From positions 1 through 27,961 of the forward strand of contig JAGZSY010000061.1 in NCBI GenBank assembly GCA_018380885.1: 27,961 bases of DNA, written 5' to 3'. Each line of letters begins with the position of its first letter. The stretch's first letter is position 1. Both the position numbers and the translations under genes were made by a program. The notes under the pieces were generated by a model. It was not told the origin of the DNA and made no database searches. It saw only the letters and a list, made by a program, of their open reading frames with translations. Below are positions 5,931 to 13,166 of this stretch, in pieces. This DNA comes from Enterocloster asparagiformis (GTDB lineage: Bacteria; Bacillota; Clostridia; Lachnospirales; Lachnospiraceae).

Positions 5931-6992
5931 TTACATCCGCATGACAAAGGCCGGGGCTTCTTCGGAAACCCCGGCCTGTTCTGTCTGTCCGGTTGTCTGT
6001 TCCTGCGGGGCGGCTTCTGCGGCGGTTTGCGCCAGCCGCGCCTGCTCCCGTTCCTTTTCTCTTTTCTGCCTTAACCGCTCCTTCTGTGCTTCCGCCTGCG
6101 CCGGGTCGCGCCATGCGATGCATCCGGGCAGGTTGGCCAGCAGATGCTGGCGGGCGGTGGCAAATTCATCGCCGTTTAGACCCAGCCGCAGCAGCCATGT
6201 GCGGAAGGTATATTTTTCATTGGTGGTCTGGGTTTTCCTCCGGCTGGCGCAGCTCTGGTTCAGCGCCTGCGCCCCAATGGCGAGGCAGAACTGGATGTAC
6301 GCCTTAATCTTGCCCGCGTGGAGCGTACCGTTGAACAGACGAAACTCCACCGTACCTTTCTGGAAGACAGAGTGCAGGTTCAGGCAGTGGTAGCGACTGC
6401 TGTCATAATGTTCATCACTGCGGCTCTCCCCGTCATACCAGATCCGCTCCACATCCTGCATGGTTCTCGGCCTGCGGGCGTTTAACTGGTCAAGGAACCG
6501 CTGCTCCACCGGCTGGCACCAGCGGTCCTGACGAGCCACGGAAACGCCCAGCGCCTTATAGATCAGATCCTCCTTGGAGGCCATGATGTTCGTGATGTTG
6601 CGCAGCGTCCGGGCGTCAAAGGGGGAGGCATCGATATGCACATGGATGCCGCAGCTTGTGTTGGTGATGGCTCCGGCCTCTTTCAGCTTGCGGATAATCT
6701 CCTGAATCGGCGCGATATCCTCATACCGGCAAATCGGGCTGACCATCTCGGTTCGGTATTCGCCGCTGGCGGCAACCTTGCGGCTTCCGTCCTTCCGTTG
6801 TGCGGAAATGCTGGAATCGCTCATAAATTTCCATTGGCGTCCCTGGCTGTCCAGAGCGGTGTAAGTGTCATAATAAGTTCCAAGATAACGCGCGGCAGTC
6901 CCAAAATATTCAGCGGCAACCCCGGCCGCCCGCTCCCTTGTGATGCCGGTCATCTCAATCTCAATGCCGAAGCGTTGGTCTTTTAAATCCAT
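5931..6992 (-). CDS. Amidoligase family enzyme (Amidoligase_2)
   Basis: 353 residues, ATG at 6992 preceded by AAGGAGGGAGG. This is a COOH-NH2 ligase of the glutamine-synthetase-like fold: the N-terminal FGIEIEMTGI (8-17), the acidic EYRTEMVSP (79-86), the GIHVHID motif (115-121) and VEFRLFNGTLH (215-225) match the metal/ATP-binding strands of the family. The last 55 residues are a charged Glu/Arg/Gln-rich tail, probably coiled coil or disordered. It lies 18 nt after virB4 and is followed by a gamma-glutamylcyclotransferase, so it is in the conjugation operon. Expected chemistry is ATP-dependent amide bond formation between a carboxyl and an amine; the target (peptide, wall stem or protein) cannot be read from sequence. 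Confidence 0.85.
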   Translation of the reverse strand: MDLKDQRFGIEIEMTGITRERAAGVAAEYFGTAARYLGTYYDTYTALDSQGRQWKFMSDSSISAQRKDGSRKVAASGEYRTEMVSPICRYEDIAPIQEIIRKLKEAGAITNTSCGIHVHIDASPFDARTLRNITNIMASKEDLIYKALGVSVARQDRWCQPVEQRFLDQLNARRPRTMQDVERIWYDGESRSDEHYDSSRYHCLNLHSVFQKGTVEFRLFNGTLHAGKIKAYIQFCLAIGAQALNQSCASRRKTQTTNEKYTFRTWLLRLGLNGDEFATARQHLLANLPGCIAWRDPAQAEAQKERLRQKREKEREQARLAQTAAEAAPQEQTTGQTEQAGVSEEAPAFVMRM

Positions 6993-7010
6993 GCACAGTC
7001 GCCTCCCTCC

Positions 7011-8840
7011 TTATCTGCCGCCCGCCTTACCGAACAGCTTCGCCTTATATTCTGGGGCGTTCACCATCAGGTTGTAGCGTTCGTTGCCGCATTTGTAGAG
7101 GCACACGCCGCGCTGGGGATAGCGAATCAGGCTGTACTCGCTGTCCTCAAGCTGCAGGGTGTCCGTGTAAAACTTCGCGTCAATGTTGCCCGCGTTGAAC
7201 AGGAACTGGTGCGTGGGGATGGAGAACAGGGGCTTGGTGTACTCCCGGACGCCGTCCAGATTAAAGTCCTCCAGATTCTGGCTGGCGATAATGACCGCCG
7301 AGTCCTTCTTGCGGACACGCTTCATGAAGTTGCGGACATATTCCACGGCAGTCAGGTTGGAGAGGAACAGATAAAATTCATCCAGGCTGGCTGCGGTGTT
7401 CCCTTCGGTTAAAAGTTCATCGCTCATGAAGGACAGCACGTTAAACAGCAGGGCATTTTTCAGGCTTTTGCTGGCCTGCAGCAGCCCCTTTACGCCAAAG
7501 GTCACAAAGCTGGAATCCGTGATGTTGGTATGGCCGTTAAAGAATTTACTCTCCGCGCCCACGCACATGGAGTTTAAGCCCAGCAGGATGTTCTGTAGCA
7601 TTTCGGCGGTATAAAGCTGGCGCTTATCCTCGTCAAATGCCTTATACTCGGCTTCTATGAAAGCGTACAGATCGGACAGGATCGGGTAATCCTCCGGCTC
7701 CAGCCGGTCGAAGTCGCTCCGGTCGCTGACGCCCCATTTGGCGTACAGCTTCTGGAGCATGATTTCAATCACATCGATCTCCCGGTCGGTGAAATCCTTA
7801 TAGGTGCGGAAAAAATCCTTCAAAAAACTGATGTGCTGGGAGAGCCGGGAACGGATACGGAAGGTCTGGGGAGCGTCTAAATCCTCCGGGCTGCCGGAGT
7901 CATCCCATGTTTTCGGCTCTAAAGGGTTGATGAGATATTCGCCGCCCATCAGGTCGATGAAGCAGCCTCCAAGGTTGTCCGTCAGATCCTCGTACTCCAT
8001 TTCGGGGTCTAAGCAAAGGATTTTCATCCCGGATTCCCGCAGGTTGGTCAGCAGGAGCTTTAGCAGATAGCTCTTGCCCTGGCCGCTGTTGCCGAGGATC
8101 AGGATATTGGCGTTGGTCTTGTCATCGGCACGGCGGTTAAAGTCCACCAGCACGTTGCTGCCGAATTTGTCCCGCCCGATATAAAACCCTTGTGGGTCGG
8201 TCTTGCCGCTGTAATTGAACGGATACAGATTTGCCACACTGCTGGCAGGCAGGACGCGCTCAAACTGATCCCGGAACAGGTTCCATCCGGTAGGCATCAC
8301 GCACTGGAAGCCCTGCTGCTGGCGCAGCATGAGCCGGTCAACATTTAACTTGGAGCGGATCAGCTCCGTCAGCACCTCGGTCTGCAGGAGTTTAAGCTGA
8401 TCGAAGTCATGGGCGCACAGCTCCAGATAAACCGCCGCGTGTAGCAGCGGCTCCCGGTTCCGGTGCATCTGCGCCACAATGGTGGTCACGTCCTGCAGAT
8501 TGGATTCCGCCAGTACCGTCTGCTGCAGGTCGTTGGTGTTGCTCCTGTCCATGCGGTTTTTATTGGCGGCGTTGCTGATGATTTTCTTTTCCTCCACCGG
8601 GGTGACATGGCGGGTGTAGATCCGCAGGGTGACGCCGTCTTTTTCCCCAAGGTGGGAGAGGATGGCCTGCTCATCGGTGGCGGTCGGATATTCCCGCAAT
8701 GCCCAAACGCAGCGGTACGTGTTGCCGCAGATGAAATGGTCGGTTTCAAACTTGATGACGGAGGGCGCGATCATGTCCAGAAACTCCTGGATACGCACAT
8801 CCTCCGCAGCCGCCGCAGGGGCGGATTTTGCTCTTTTCAA
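7011..8840 (-). CDS. virB4: VirB4-like conjugation ATPase
   Basis: 609 residues from a TTG at 8840, chosen because AGGAGGT ends six nt upstream; the in-frame ATG at 8876 lies inside the preceding terminator. The ATPase domain shows Walker A GNSGQGKS (250-257), the LCLDPE segment (275-280), a Walker B-like SLDEFYLFL around residue 478 and the VIIASQNLEDF sensor region. This is the cytoplasmic/inner-membrane motor that energises type IV secretion (TraE/TrsE/VirB4 family). It is shorter than 800-residue VirB4 proteins, and the separate gene just upstream (9182-9775) may supply functions of the missing N-terminal part. It is followed by the amidoligase gene after 18 nt. Confidence 0.92.
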   Translation of the reverse strand: MKRAKSAPAAAAEDVRIQEFLDMIAPSVIKFETDHFICGNTYRCVWALREYPTATDEQAILSHLGEKDGVTLRIYTRHVTPVEEKKIISNAANKNRMDRSNTNDLQQTVLAESNLQDVTTIVAQMHRNREPLLHAAVYLELCAHDFDQLKLLQTEVLTELIRSKLNVDRLMLRQQQGFQCVMPTGWNLFRDQFERVLPASSVANLYPFNYSGKTDPQGFYIGRDKFGSNVLVDFNRRADDKTNANILILGNSGQGKSYLLKLLLTNLRESGMKILCLDPEMEYEDLTDNLGGCFIDLMGGEYLINPLEPKTWDDSGSPEDLDAPQTFRIRSRLSQHISFLKDFFRTYKDFTDREIDVIEIMLQKLYAKWGVSDRSDFDRLEPEDYPILSDLYAFIEAEYKAFDEDKRQLYTAEMLQNILLGLNSMCVGAESKFFNGHTNITDSSFVTFGVKGLLQASKSLKNALLFNVLSFMSDELLTEGNTAASLDEFYLFLSNLTAVEYVRNFMKRVRKKDSAVIIASQNLEDFNLDGVREYTKPLFSIPTHQFLFNAGNIDAKFYTDTLQLEDSEYSLIRYPQRGVCLYKCGNERYNLMVNAPEYKAKLFGKAGGR

Positions 8841-8863
8841 ATGGATACCTCCTTCTTTCGGGC

Positions 8864-8900
8864 AAAAAGAAAGCACCGGAACCTGATGTGTCCGATGCCT
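8864..8900 (-). terminator. Terminator-like hairpin directly ahead of virB4
   Basis: Minus strand: GCATCGG (8898-8892) pairs with CCGGTGC (8879-8873, one G-T pair), 12-nt loop, then TTTCTTTTT. The virB4 ribosome binding site begins about 11 nt later, leaving no room for a promoter, so it should act as an attenuator or partial terminator. Confidence 0.6.
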
Positions 8901-8908
8901 GCTTGTGA

Positions 8909-9124
8909 TTATTCTGTTTCTTTTTCTGTATTTTCCCTCTGGCGCTCGTCCGCGAGGATTGCTTTTATTTCCTCCCGCGTCAGGGTACTGCCGGACAATG
9001 CCAGAGAATCATAGGTAAACTGATTCTCAAATTCCTGCTCCATATGCGCCAGCAGTTCCTTCGGCATTGCGGCTTTTCTCTGCTGCAGCAATGTTTTTTT
9101 ACGCTGCAGTTCCTTATAATCCAT
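8909..9124 (-). CDS. Mini-protein resembling the N-terminus of Fic proteins
   Basis: 71 residues from an ATG at 9124 with a GGACGG site upstream; an in-frame GTG at 9148 has no ribosome binding site. The first 20 residues are a basic helix, and FENQFTYDSLALSGSTLTRE followed by EIKAIL closely follows the N-terminal helix region of Fic-domain AMP-transferases (typically YNSxAIEGNTLTLxE). The inhibitory motif (S/T)xxxE(G/N) is present as S40-xxx-S44-G45: the inhibitory glutamate is replaced by serine. No catalytic Fic core follows. It may be a stand-alone antitoxin-like piece, a remnant of a Fic gene, or a chance likeness. It lies in the prgI-virB4 operon. Confidence 0.6.
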   Translation of the reverse strand: MDYKELQRKKTLLQQRKAAMPKELLAHMEQEFENQFTYDSLALSGSTLTREEIKAILADERQRENTEKETE

Positions 9125-9181
9125 AGGCCATCCCGTCCTTTCGGACACAACATTACCACAGACCGGCGCACAAGGGAAGTG

Positions 9182-9775
9182 CTAATCCTCCGGGATGATC
9201 CAGCGTTCCCCATCGAAATCCTCGAACTTTTCCGTGGTCACGTTCTGCTCGTAATACACGGCGAGGATGCGCTTGATGTCCTCCCGGTCCGCCCGCTTTA
9301 CGGAGAAGCCCTGCTCCTTGAGCGACTTTTCAATCCGGGAAAGGTAGGGGAATACTTCGGATTCCTTTTCCTCCTTCAGGCGGATCATAATCAGGAACTC
9401 ACGGGCGGTCGCCATCTGCACCTGTATCCGGTCAAGGTGTGTCTGGTCTTTTTCAAGGAGCCTGCGCACCACGGGATTGTCCTCCTGCTCCATGCGGGAG
9501 CGGAGGAACCGCTTGTTGTCCTCGAAGCTCTCCCGGCTGTTTAAGCACAGCATCTCGATCTCAGCCACGCCCTTCAGCACCGTCATCAGGGCATAGATCC
9601 GCGCCCCCACGCTGGCCTCGGAAAGCACGGAGATGTTCGAGGGCTTGACGATGAAATACACCAGTTCGCCATGCCCGTGGGTGACCAGGCTGTACTCCGT
9701 GACAGCCTCCGCGCCGATGAGCTGGCGGGTGGAGGCTTTTTCGCGGGCTTGTTTTTTCTCTGTCTTTCTGCTCAT
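9182..9775 (-). CDS. Conjugation protein between PrgI and VirB4
   Basis: 197 residues from an ATG at 9775 with GGAGGT upstream; the in-frame ATG at 9790 is inside the end of prgI and has no site. The start overlaps the prgI stop (ATGA), so it was translationally coupled to an intact prgI. No transmembrane segments; mixed alpha/beta with a middle ARIYALMTVLKG and a C-terminal long helix pair. The gene regularly sits between prgI and virB4 in related elements as I recall, and probably supplies a VirB4-associated or N-terminal-like domain. No catalytic motif seen. Confidence 0.75.
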   Translation of the reverse strand: MSRKTEKKQAREKASTRQLIGAEAVTEYSLVTHGHGELVYFIVKPSNISVLSEASVGARIYALMTVLKGVAEIEMLCLNSRESFEDNKRFLRSRMEQEDNPVVRRLLEKDQTHLDRIQVQMATAREFLIMIRLKEEKESEVFPYLSRIEKSLKEQGFSVKRADREDIKRILAVYYEQNVTTEKFEDFDGERWIIPED

Positions 9776-10066
9776 TCCGTATACCTCCATTCGTAGAACT
9801 GCTGTCTGGTAAAAAAGAAAGCGCAGGCATACCGGATAAAATCCAGAATGCTGGTATCCTCAAAGCGGATCGTCAGAAAGGCAAACACCGCCGTCAGGAC
9901 GATGGGCGGGAAGAACCCCGCCTGCGTCAGCGCCAGAATGGACACCACCGCACACCGTCAGCGCCAGAATGGACACCACCGCACACACGCCGATGATGCC
10001 GATGTCCTTAAGCTGCCAAAGCCACAGCGTGGCCCTGGATTTTAAATTGTCAGGGTAAATATACAA
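9772..10066 (-). pseudogene. prgI: PrgI-family T4SS membrane protein, frameshifted by a 31-bp duplication
   Basis: A TTG at 10066 with GGAGGT eight nt upstream opens MYIYPDNLKS, and LKDIGIIGV begins a membrane segment: the hallmark start of PrgI proteins (VirB3-like subunits next to VirB4). After residue about 36 the frame breaks because a 31-bp block (9925-9955) is repeated exactly at 9956-9986. Removing one copy restores an 87-residue protein with the typical middle (AVFAFLTIRFEDTSILDFI) and end (FYEWRYTE), whose TGA overlaps the ATG of the next gene. As given, translation yields a 68-residue truncated product. Either the gene is switched off by slippage or the sequence has an assembly error here. 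Confidence 0.88.
9925..9986. repeat. Perfect 31-bp tandem duplication inside prgI
   Basis: Positions 9925-9955 and 9956-9986 are identical over 31 bases (start CGTCAGCGCC, end CCGCACAC). The unit is not a multiple of three, so the extra copy shifts the reading frame of prgI. Confidence 0.95.
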
Positions 10067-10084
10067 AACAGTTCACCTCCAAGT

Positions 10085-10118
10085 AAAAACCGCCGAGGCT
10101 CCAGGGCTTCGGCAGTTT
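10085..10118 (-). terminator. Terminator-like hairpin directly ahead of prgI
   Basis: Minus strand: AAAC and GCCGAAGC pair with GCCTCGGC and GTTT (one C/A mismatch, one G-T pair) around a 6-nt loop, then TTTTTACTT. The prgI ribosome binding site follows within about 5 nt, so transcription must read through it to reach prgI. Confidence 0.65.
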
Positions 10119-10135
10119 AATGGTTGTTGTTTATT

Positions 10136-10450
10136 TTACTCACTTTCCTTTGTGGTATCAGCGGCCTCCGCTTCGGTCAGCGCCTGCTCAATCAGGCCGA
10201 TCACGAAGTCTTTCTGGCTCAGTCCGGTCTTTTTCAGATGTTCCTTAATCTTCCCGAAAAGTTCCTCCGATACCTGAAACGCCAGCGTCCTTGTCTTGCC
10301 ATCCATCGTTTTCCCTCCCTTTTCAAAGTGTTCTTTTAACACCATCTCGACATACTGGCTCAGTGTCAGTTCCAGTGTTTCCTGCTCCGTCCGCGCCTGC
10401 GTGTGCAGGGATTCCGGGATCATGGCGCAGAGGTTTTTTCGTTTTTCCAT
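10136..10450 (-). CDS. Tandem ribbon-helix-helix DNA-binding protein
   Basis: 104 residues, ATG at 10450 with a GGAAA-type site. Two ribbon-helix-helix-like units are visible: residues 4-42 (LCAMIPESLHTQARTEQE, then TLSQYVEMVLKEHF) and 49-95 (KTRTLAFQVSEELFGKIKEH, then GLSQKDFVIGLIEQAL). Such proteins bind operator or oriT DNA as dimers; the duplicated form can act as an internal pseudo-dimer. It stands between the methyltransferase gene and prgI, with a terminator-like hairpin after it, so it could regulate the downstream core genes. A separate ATG at residue 49 also lies in-frame and could give a single-domain product. Confidence 0.75.
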   Translation of the reverse strand: MEKRKNLCAMIPESLHTQARTEQETLELTLSQYVEMVLKEHFEKGGKTMDGKTRTLAFQVSEELFGKIKEHLKKTGLSQKDFVIGLIEQALTEAEAADTTKESE

Positions 10451-10484
10451 ATGCCCGTTTCCTTTCTCTTGATTTTACAAGCCA

Positions 10485-10490
10485 AGTATA
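10485..10490 (-). promoter_or_regulatory. Possible -10 box upstream of the ribbon-helix-helix gene
   Basis: TATACT on the minus strand, about 35 nt ahead of the start at 10450 in the 124-base gap after the methyltransferase gene. The -35 at 17-nt spacing (TAGCTA) is poor, so this is only suggestive. The rest of the gap shows nothing clear. Confidence 0.3.
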
Positions 10491-10574
10491 CCGGCAATGT
10501 GAGGGAATAGCTATGACGATACCCAACAAGAATTCTTTCCAAAGGGAAGCAGATGTACCAATGTTACATGACAG

Positions 10575-12782
10575 TCATCCCTCCCTGATTTTCCGCAGAA
10601 AATAAGCGATTCCATGCAGGACAAAGTCCACGCACGGAATCGCCACGCTGTTCCCCAGCGCCTTGTAACGGGCGCTGTCCGATGCGCCGGGAATGTCCGT
10701 CCAGTGGTCGGGGAAGCCCTGCAGCCGCTCGCATTCCAGCGGCGTCAGGCGGCGGATCAGGTTCTTTTGCTCCACCACACATTTATCCTGCCCCACATAC
10801 TGATTATTGATCCCTTTTCCATCGTCCCGGCATAACGTCCCCACCACCTCCTGATAAGGCTGGCTGATTAAATCCGTGGCGTCTTTATACTGGCGCGCGC
10901 TCTGGGTTGCCGTCACATCATTTTCACGGAACTCATCGTTTCTCTGGCGGGAGAACACCGCGTGGCGGTCCATTCCGGTCAGGGTATAGGCAAGATCCGC
11001 CTGATACCCAAACCCGTTGCTTCCGTTTTCCGGCTGACGGTCTATGATATTCCCCGCAATGCAGAAGCTCTCCGATTCCTGTGCAATAAGCGGCACGTTA
11101 TTTCCCCCTGTCCCATACCGGGCGGACATGGTCGGCGCCACCGGATGCGGACCGGTATAGCGGGAATCAATGCCATGGTTTTCATACAGCACCGGCTGGT
11201 TGTTGCCGCTCATCCCGGCGGCCGCCGTGATGGTCGGACAGATCCCCACGCCAATCTCCGCGCCGCCCTGCTGGGTTGCCATAACCAGCGGCTGATGCCC
11301 ATGTTCCTGCGCCCGGAGCGTTCCGGCCACATCCTCTGAACACGCCATCGCCCTGCCGCCCTGATCGTTTAAGCACAGCACCGATGGGGCTGTCCCTGTT
11401 TTCAGCGTGGGGGAGCATTCCGGCTGGAACCCGATCCCTCTGGCATCCGCGCCGGCGTTTCCGCAGAACCCGGCTGTAAACACACAGGGATACCCCTGTC
11501 CGGCCTGACCGCCGCCGCTGGTAAGAGAAGAGTGTACCTCCGGCGTAAGAAAACAATCGCCATCCCCCTTGCTCACCACGCCTGCCGCAAACAGAATCCC
11601 TGCCGGATTCCTGCCGCCGCCCCCGTCCGCCCCGGCAAGCATGGGAGAGACACCAGCCGGCGTGAACACTCCGCTCTGCTGGGTATCCCAGTTGGGCTGT
11701 GCAACCAGGGGAGGATGCCCGCCCATACCGGCGCGCAGGGTGGATGTGACTTCCTCCGTGATATCCATACGGTCCCCTCCCTGGTCATTCAGGCACAGCA
11801 TAGGGGTCTTTTCCTGCTCCGCGATAAAGGTTTGCATCTGCATATTGCGGGTGGCAAGCAGAGCGCCGGAAACGCCGCCCAAATCAATGGTTTCCTCTCG
11901 CTGATTGATGTGAAAAGCAAAAATTTCCTTTGTTTTTTTCTCTGTTTTTATATATCCATGCCCGCCCCCTTCGCCGCCATACAGGGCGGGCCATGTGCCG
12001 CTTTCCTCAAAGATGCGGCGGCTCTGCACATCCCAGGGCGTCAGGCAAGCCCCGCCTGGAGCATCAGCGCCTCCCTGAGCTGGGGCGGCAGCTCCTTGCC
12101 CCTCGCCTCGGCCCTGCGCAGTATCCCCAGGCAGGCCGTCCTGCTTAAATAATATTTCGGGAGCGGTGAGTCCTCCAAAATCCGCGACAAGGAAGATTCT
12201 CTTGCGTCGCTGGGCGACTCCCCAGAACTGAGCGTCGAGGACCCTCCAAGCCATGCTGAATTCATCTCCCAGTATGGCAGCCCCAGCAGGTTCCCAGCGC
12301 CCGGAGTCAGGTCGAGGCACATGACAGGCGTTGTCCTTAATGCGGGCGATTTCTTCGAGTACCGCCCGGAAGTCCTCCCCGTTTGCGGAGGAGAAGGCTC
12401 CGGGGACATTTTCCCAAACGAGGTATCGAGGTCGGACAAGGTGATCTGGTAGGTTTCTTCGTTCATCCGCATCCCTCATTTCTTTCACAATCCTTACCTG
12501 CTCCATGAACAGGCCGGAGCGTTCCCCCGCAAGCCCCCGGCGCTGCCCGGCCACGGATAAATCCTGGCAGGGCGAGCCGCCGCAGATGACATCCACAGGA
12601 GGCAGCTCCCCTCCTTTTAGTTTCGTAATATCCCCCACGTGTTCCATGTCCGGAAACCGGATTTTTGTCACTTCGATGGGAAAGGCTTCAATCTCGCTTG
12701 CCCATACCGGCGTGATCCCGTTGTGAGTGCCTGCTAACGGAAACCCTCCAATCCCATCGAACAGGCTCCCAAGCGTCAGCAT
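10575..12782 (-). CDS. C5 cytosine-specific DNA methyltransferase with long repeat insert
   Basis: 735 residues from the ATG at 12782, which overlaps the DUF4406-like gene stop in ATGCTGA; upstream in-frame codons encode no family residues. Motifs in order: I (LGSLFDGIGGFPLAG, 4-18), IV with catalytic C72 (GGSPCQDLS), VI (ENVPGAF, 125-131), VIII (QRRKRIF, 191-197), IX-X (RRLTPLECERLQGFPD from 677, then KALGNSVAIPC). It transfers a methyl group to cytosine C5, probably protecting element DNA from host restriction. Between VIII and IX lie about 470 residues instead of the usual 100 or so for the target-recognition domain, with Gly/Asn-rich repeats: CLNDQGG...TLRA...PLV occurs at 330-360 and 470-500, exactly 140 apart. 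No restriction endonuclease is adjacent. Confidence 0.93.
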   Translation of the reverse strand: MLTLGSLFDGIGGFPLAGTHNGITPVWASEIEAFPIEVTKIRFPDMEHVGDITKLKGGELPPVDVICGGSPCQDLSVAGQRRGLAGERSGLFMEQVRIVKEMRDADERRNLPDHLVRPRYLVWENVPGAFSSANGEDFRAVLEEIARIKDNACHVPRPDSGRWEPAGAAILGDEFSMAWRVLDAQFWGVAQRRKRIFLVADFGGLTAPEILFKQDGLPGDTAQGRGEGQGAAAPAQGGADAPGGACLTPWDVQSRRIFEESGTWPALYGGEGGGHGYIKTEKKTKEIFAFHINQREETIDLGGVSGALLATRNMQMQTFIAEQEKTPMLCLNDQGGDRMDITEEVTSTLRAGMGGHPPLVAQPNWDTQQSGVFTPAGVSPMLAGADGGGGRNPAGILFAAGVVSKGDGDCFLTPEVHSSLTSGGGQAGQGYPCVFTAGFCGNAGADARGIGFQPECSPTLKTGTAPSVLCLNDQGGRAMACSEDVAGTLRAQEHGHQPLVMATQQGGAEIGVGICPTITAAAGMSGNNQPVLYENHGIDSRYTGPHPVAPTMSARYGTGGNNVPLIAQESESFCIAGNIIDRQPENGSNGFGYQADLAYTLTGMDRHAVFSRQRNDEFRENDVTATQSARQYKDATDLISQPYQEVVGTLCRDDGKGINNQYVGQDKCVVEQKNLIRRLTPLECERLQGFPDHWTDIPGASDSARYKALGNSVAIPCVDFVLHGIAYFLRKIREG
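12041..12466 (-). CDS. Probable gene nested in the methyltransferase gene, other frame
   Basis: 141 residues, ATG at 12466 with GAGGG six nt upstream, fully inside the methyltransferase gene (its residues about 106-247) in another reading frame. The product reads like a real protein: an acidic start ETYQITLSDLDTSFG, a middle ESSLSRILEDSPLPKYYLSR, then TACLGILRRAEARGKELPPQ as a helical end. I remember very similar proteins (ACxGILRRAxxRGKxLP) annotated beside phage and mobile-element cytosine methyltransferases. The methyltransferase frame over the same bases goes from conserved motifs VI-VIII to a low-complexity Gly/Ala stretch after residue 205, as if the other frame were the constrained one there. 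Function unknown. Confidence 0.5.
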   Translation of the reverse strand: MNEETYQITLSDLDTSFGKMSPEPSPPQTGRTSGRYSKKSPALRTTPVMCLDLTPGAGNLLGLPYWEMNSAWLGGSSTLSSGESPSDARESSLSRILEDSPLPKYYLSRTACLGILRRAEARGKELPPQLREALMLQAGLA

Positions 12783-13150
12783 TGCATCACCATGCCGCGC
12801 CGCGGTTCCGGCTGCGGTCCCGGTGTTTCCTGTGGGATATCCGCAATCCTCCGCGCCGGAATGCCGAGCCGCTGTGCCGCCGCCAGTTCGGCCCGCATCC
12901 CTTGTGACATCCGGCTGCCGCACAGCCACAATTCGTCACAGGCTTCCAGCACCCGCATCCCCATCCGGATTCCGGCCTCGCGCTCTGCCGGGATATGGTC
13001 CGCAAGCATTTGCGGATAGAGCAGGTGGACCGCCACCGGGGTGACGTCCTGTTCCATCGCATAGCGGCAGGCCGCCTTGGCAAAAGCCACATTTTCTTCC
13101 ACATCCCCGGCATAGGGGGATGCGATATACACCAGTTTATTACTGCCCAT
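12776..13150 (-). CDS. DUF4406-like nucleoside deoxyribosyltransferase-fold protein
   Basis: 124 residues, ATG at 13150 with AAGGAGG eight nt upstream. The opening KLVYIASPYAGDVEENV and CDELWLCGSRMSQGM are typical of the DUF4406/YtoQ-like branch of the 2-deoxyribosyltransferase fold, which binds nucleotides. Phages and mobile elements often carry it; suggested roles are nucleotide metabolism or sensing. It overlaps the methyltransferase start by 7 nt (ATGCTGA), implying translational coupling, and starts 16 nt after the TrbL-like gene. The Pro/Arg-rich end (from about residue 106) looks like an extension forced by the overlap. Confidence 0.75.
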   Translation of the reverse strand: MGSNKLVYIASPYAGDVEENVAFAKAACRYAMEQDVTPVAVHLLYPQMLADHIPAEREAGIRMGMRVLEACDELWLCGSRMSQGMRAELAAAQRLGIPARRIADIPQETPGPQPEPRRGMVMQC

Positions 13151-13166
13151 TTAGTTGCCCTCCTTC

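Noticed and set aside
11532..12152. Plus-strand open frames inside the methyltransferase
   Set aside because: Antisense shadows of the repeat insert; no start signals and no sensible domain pattern.
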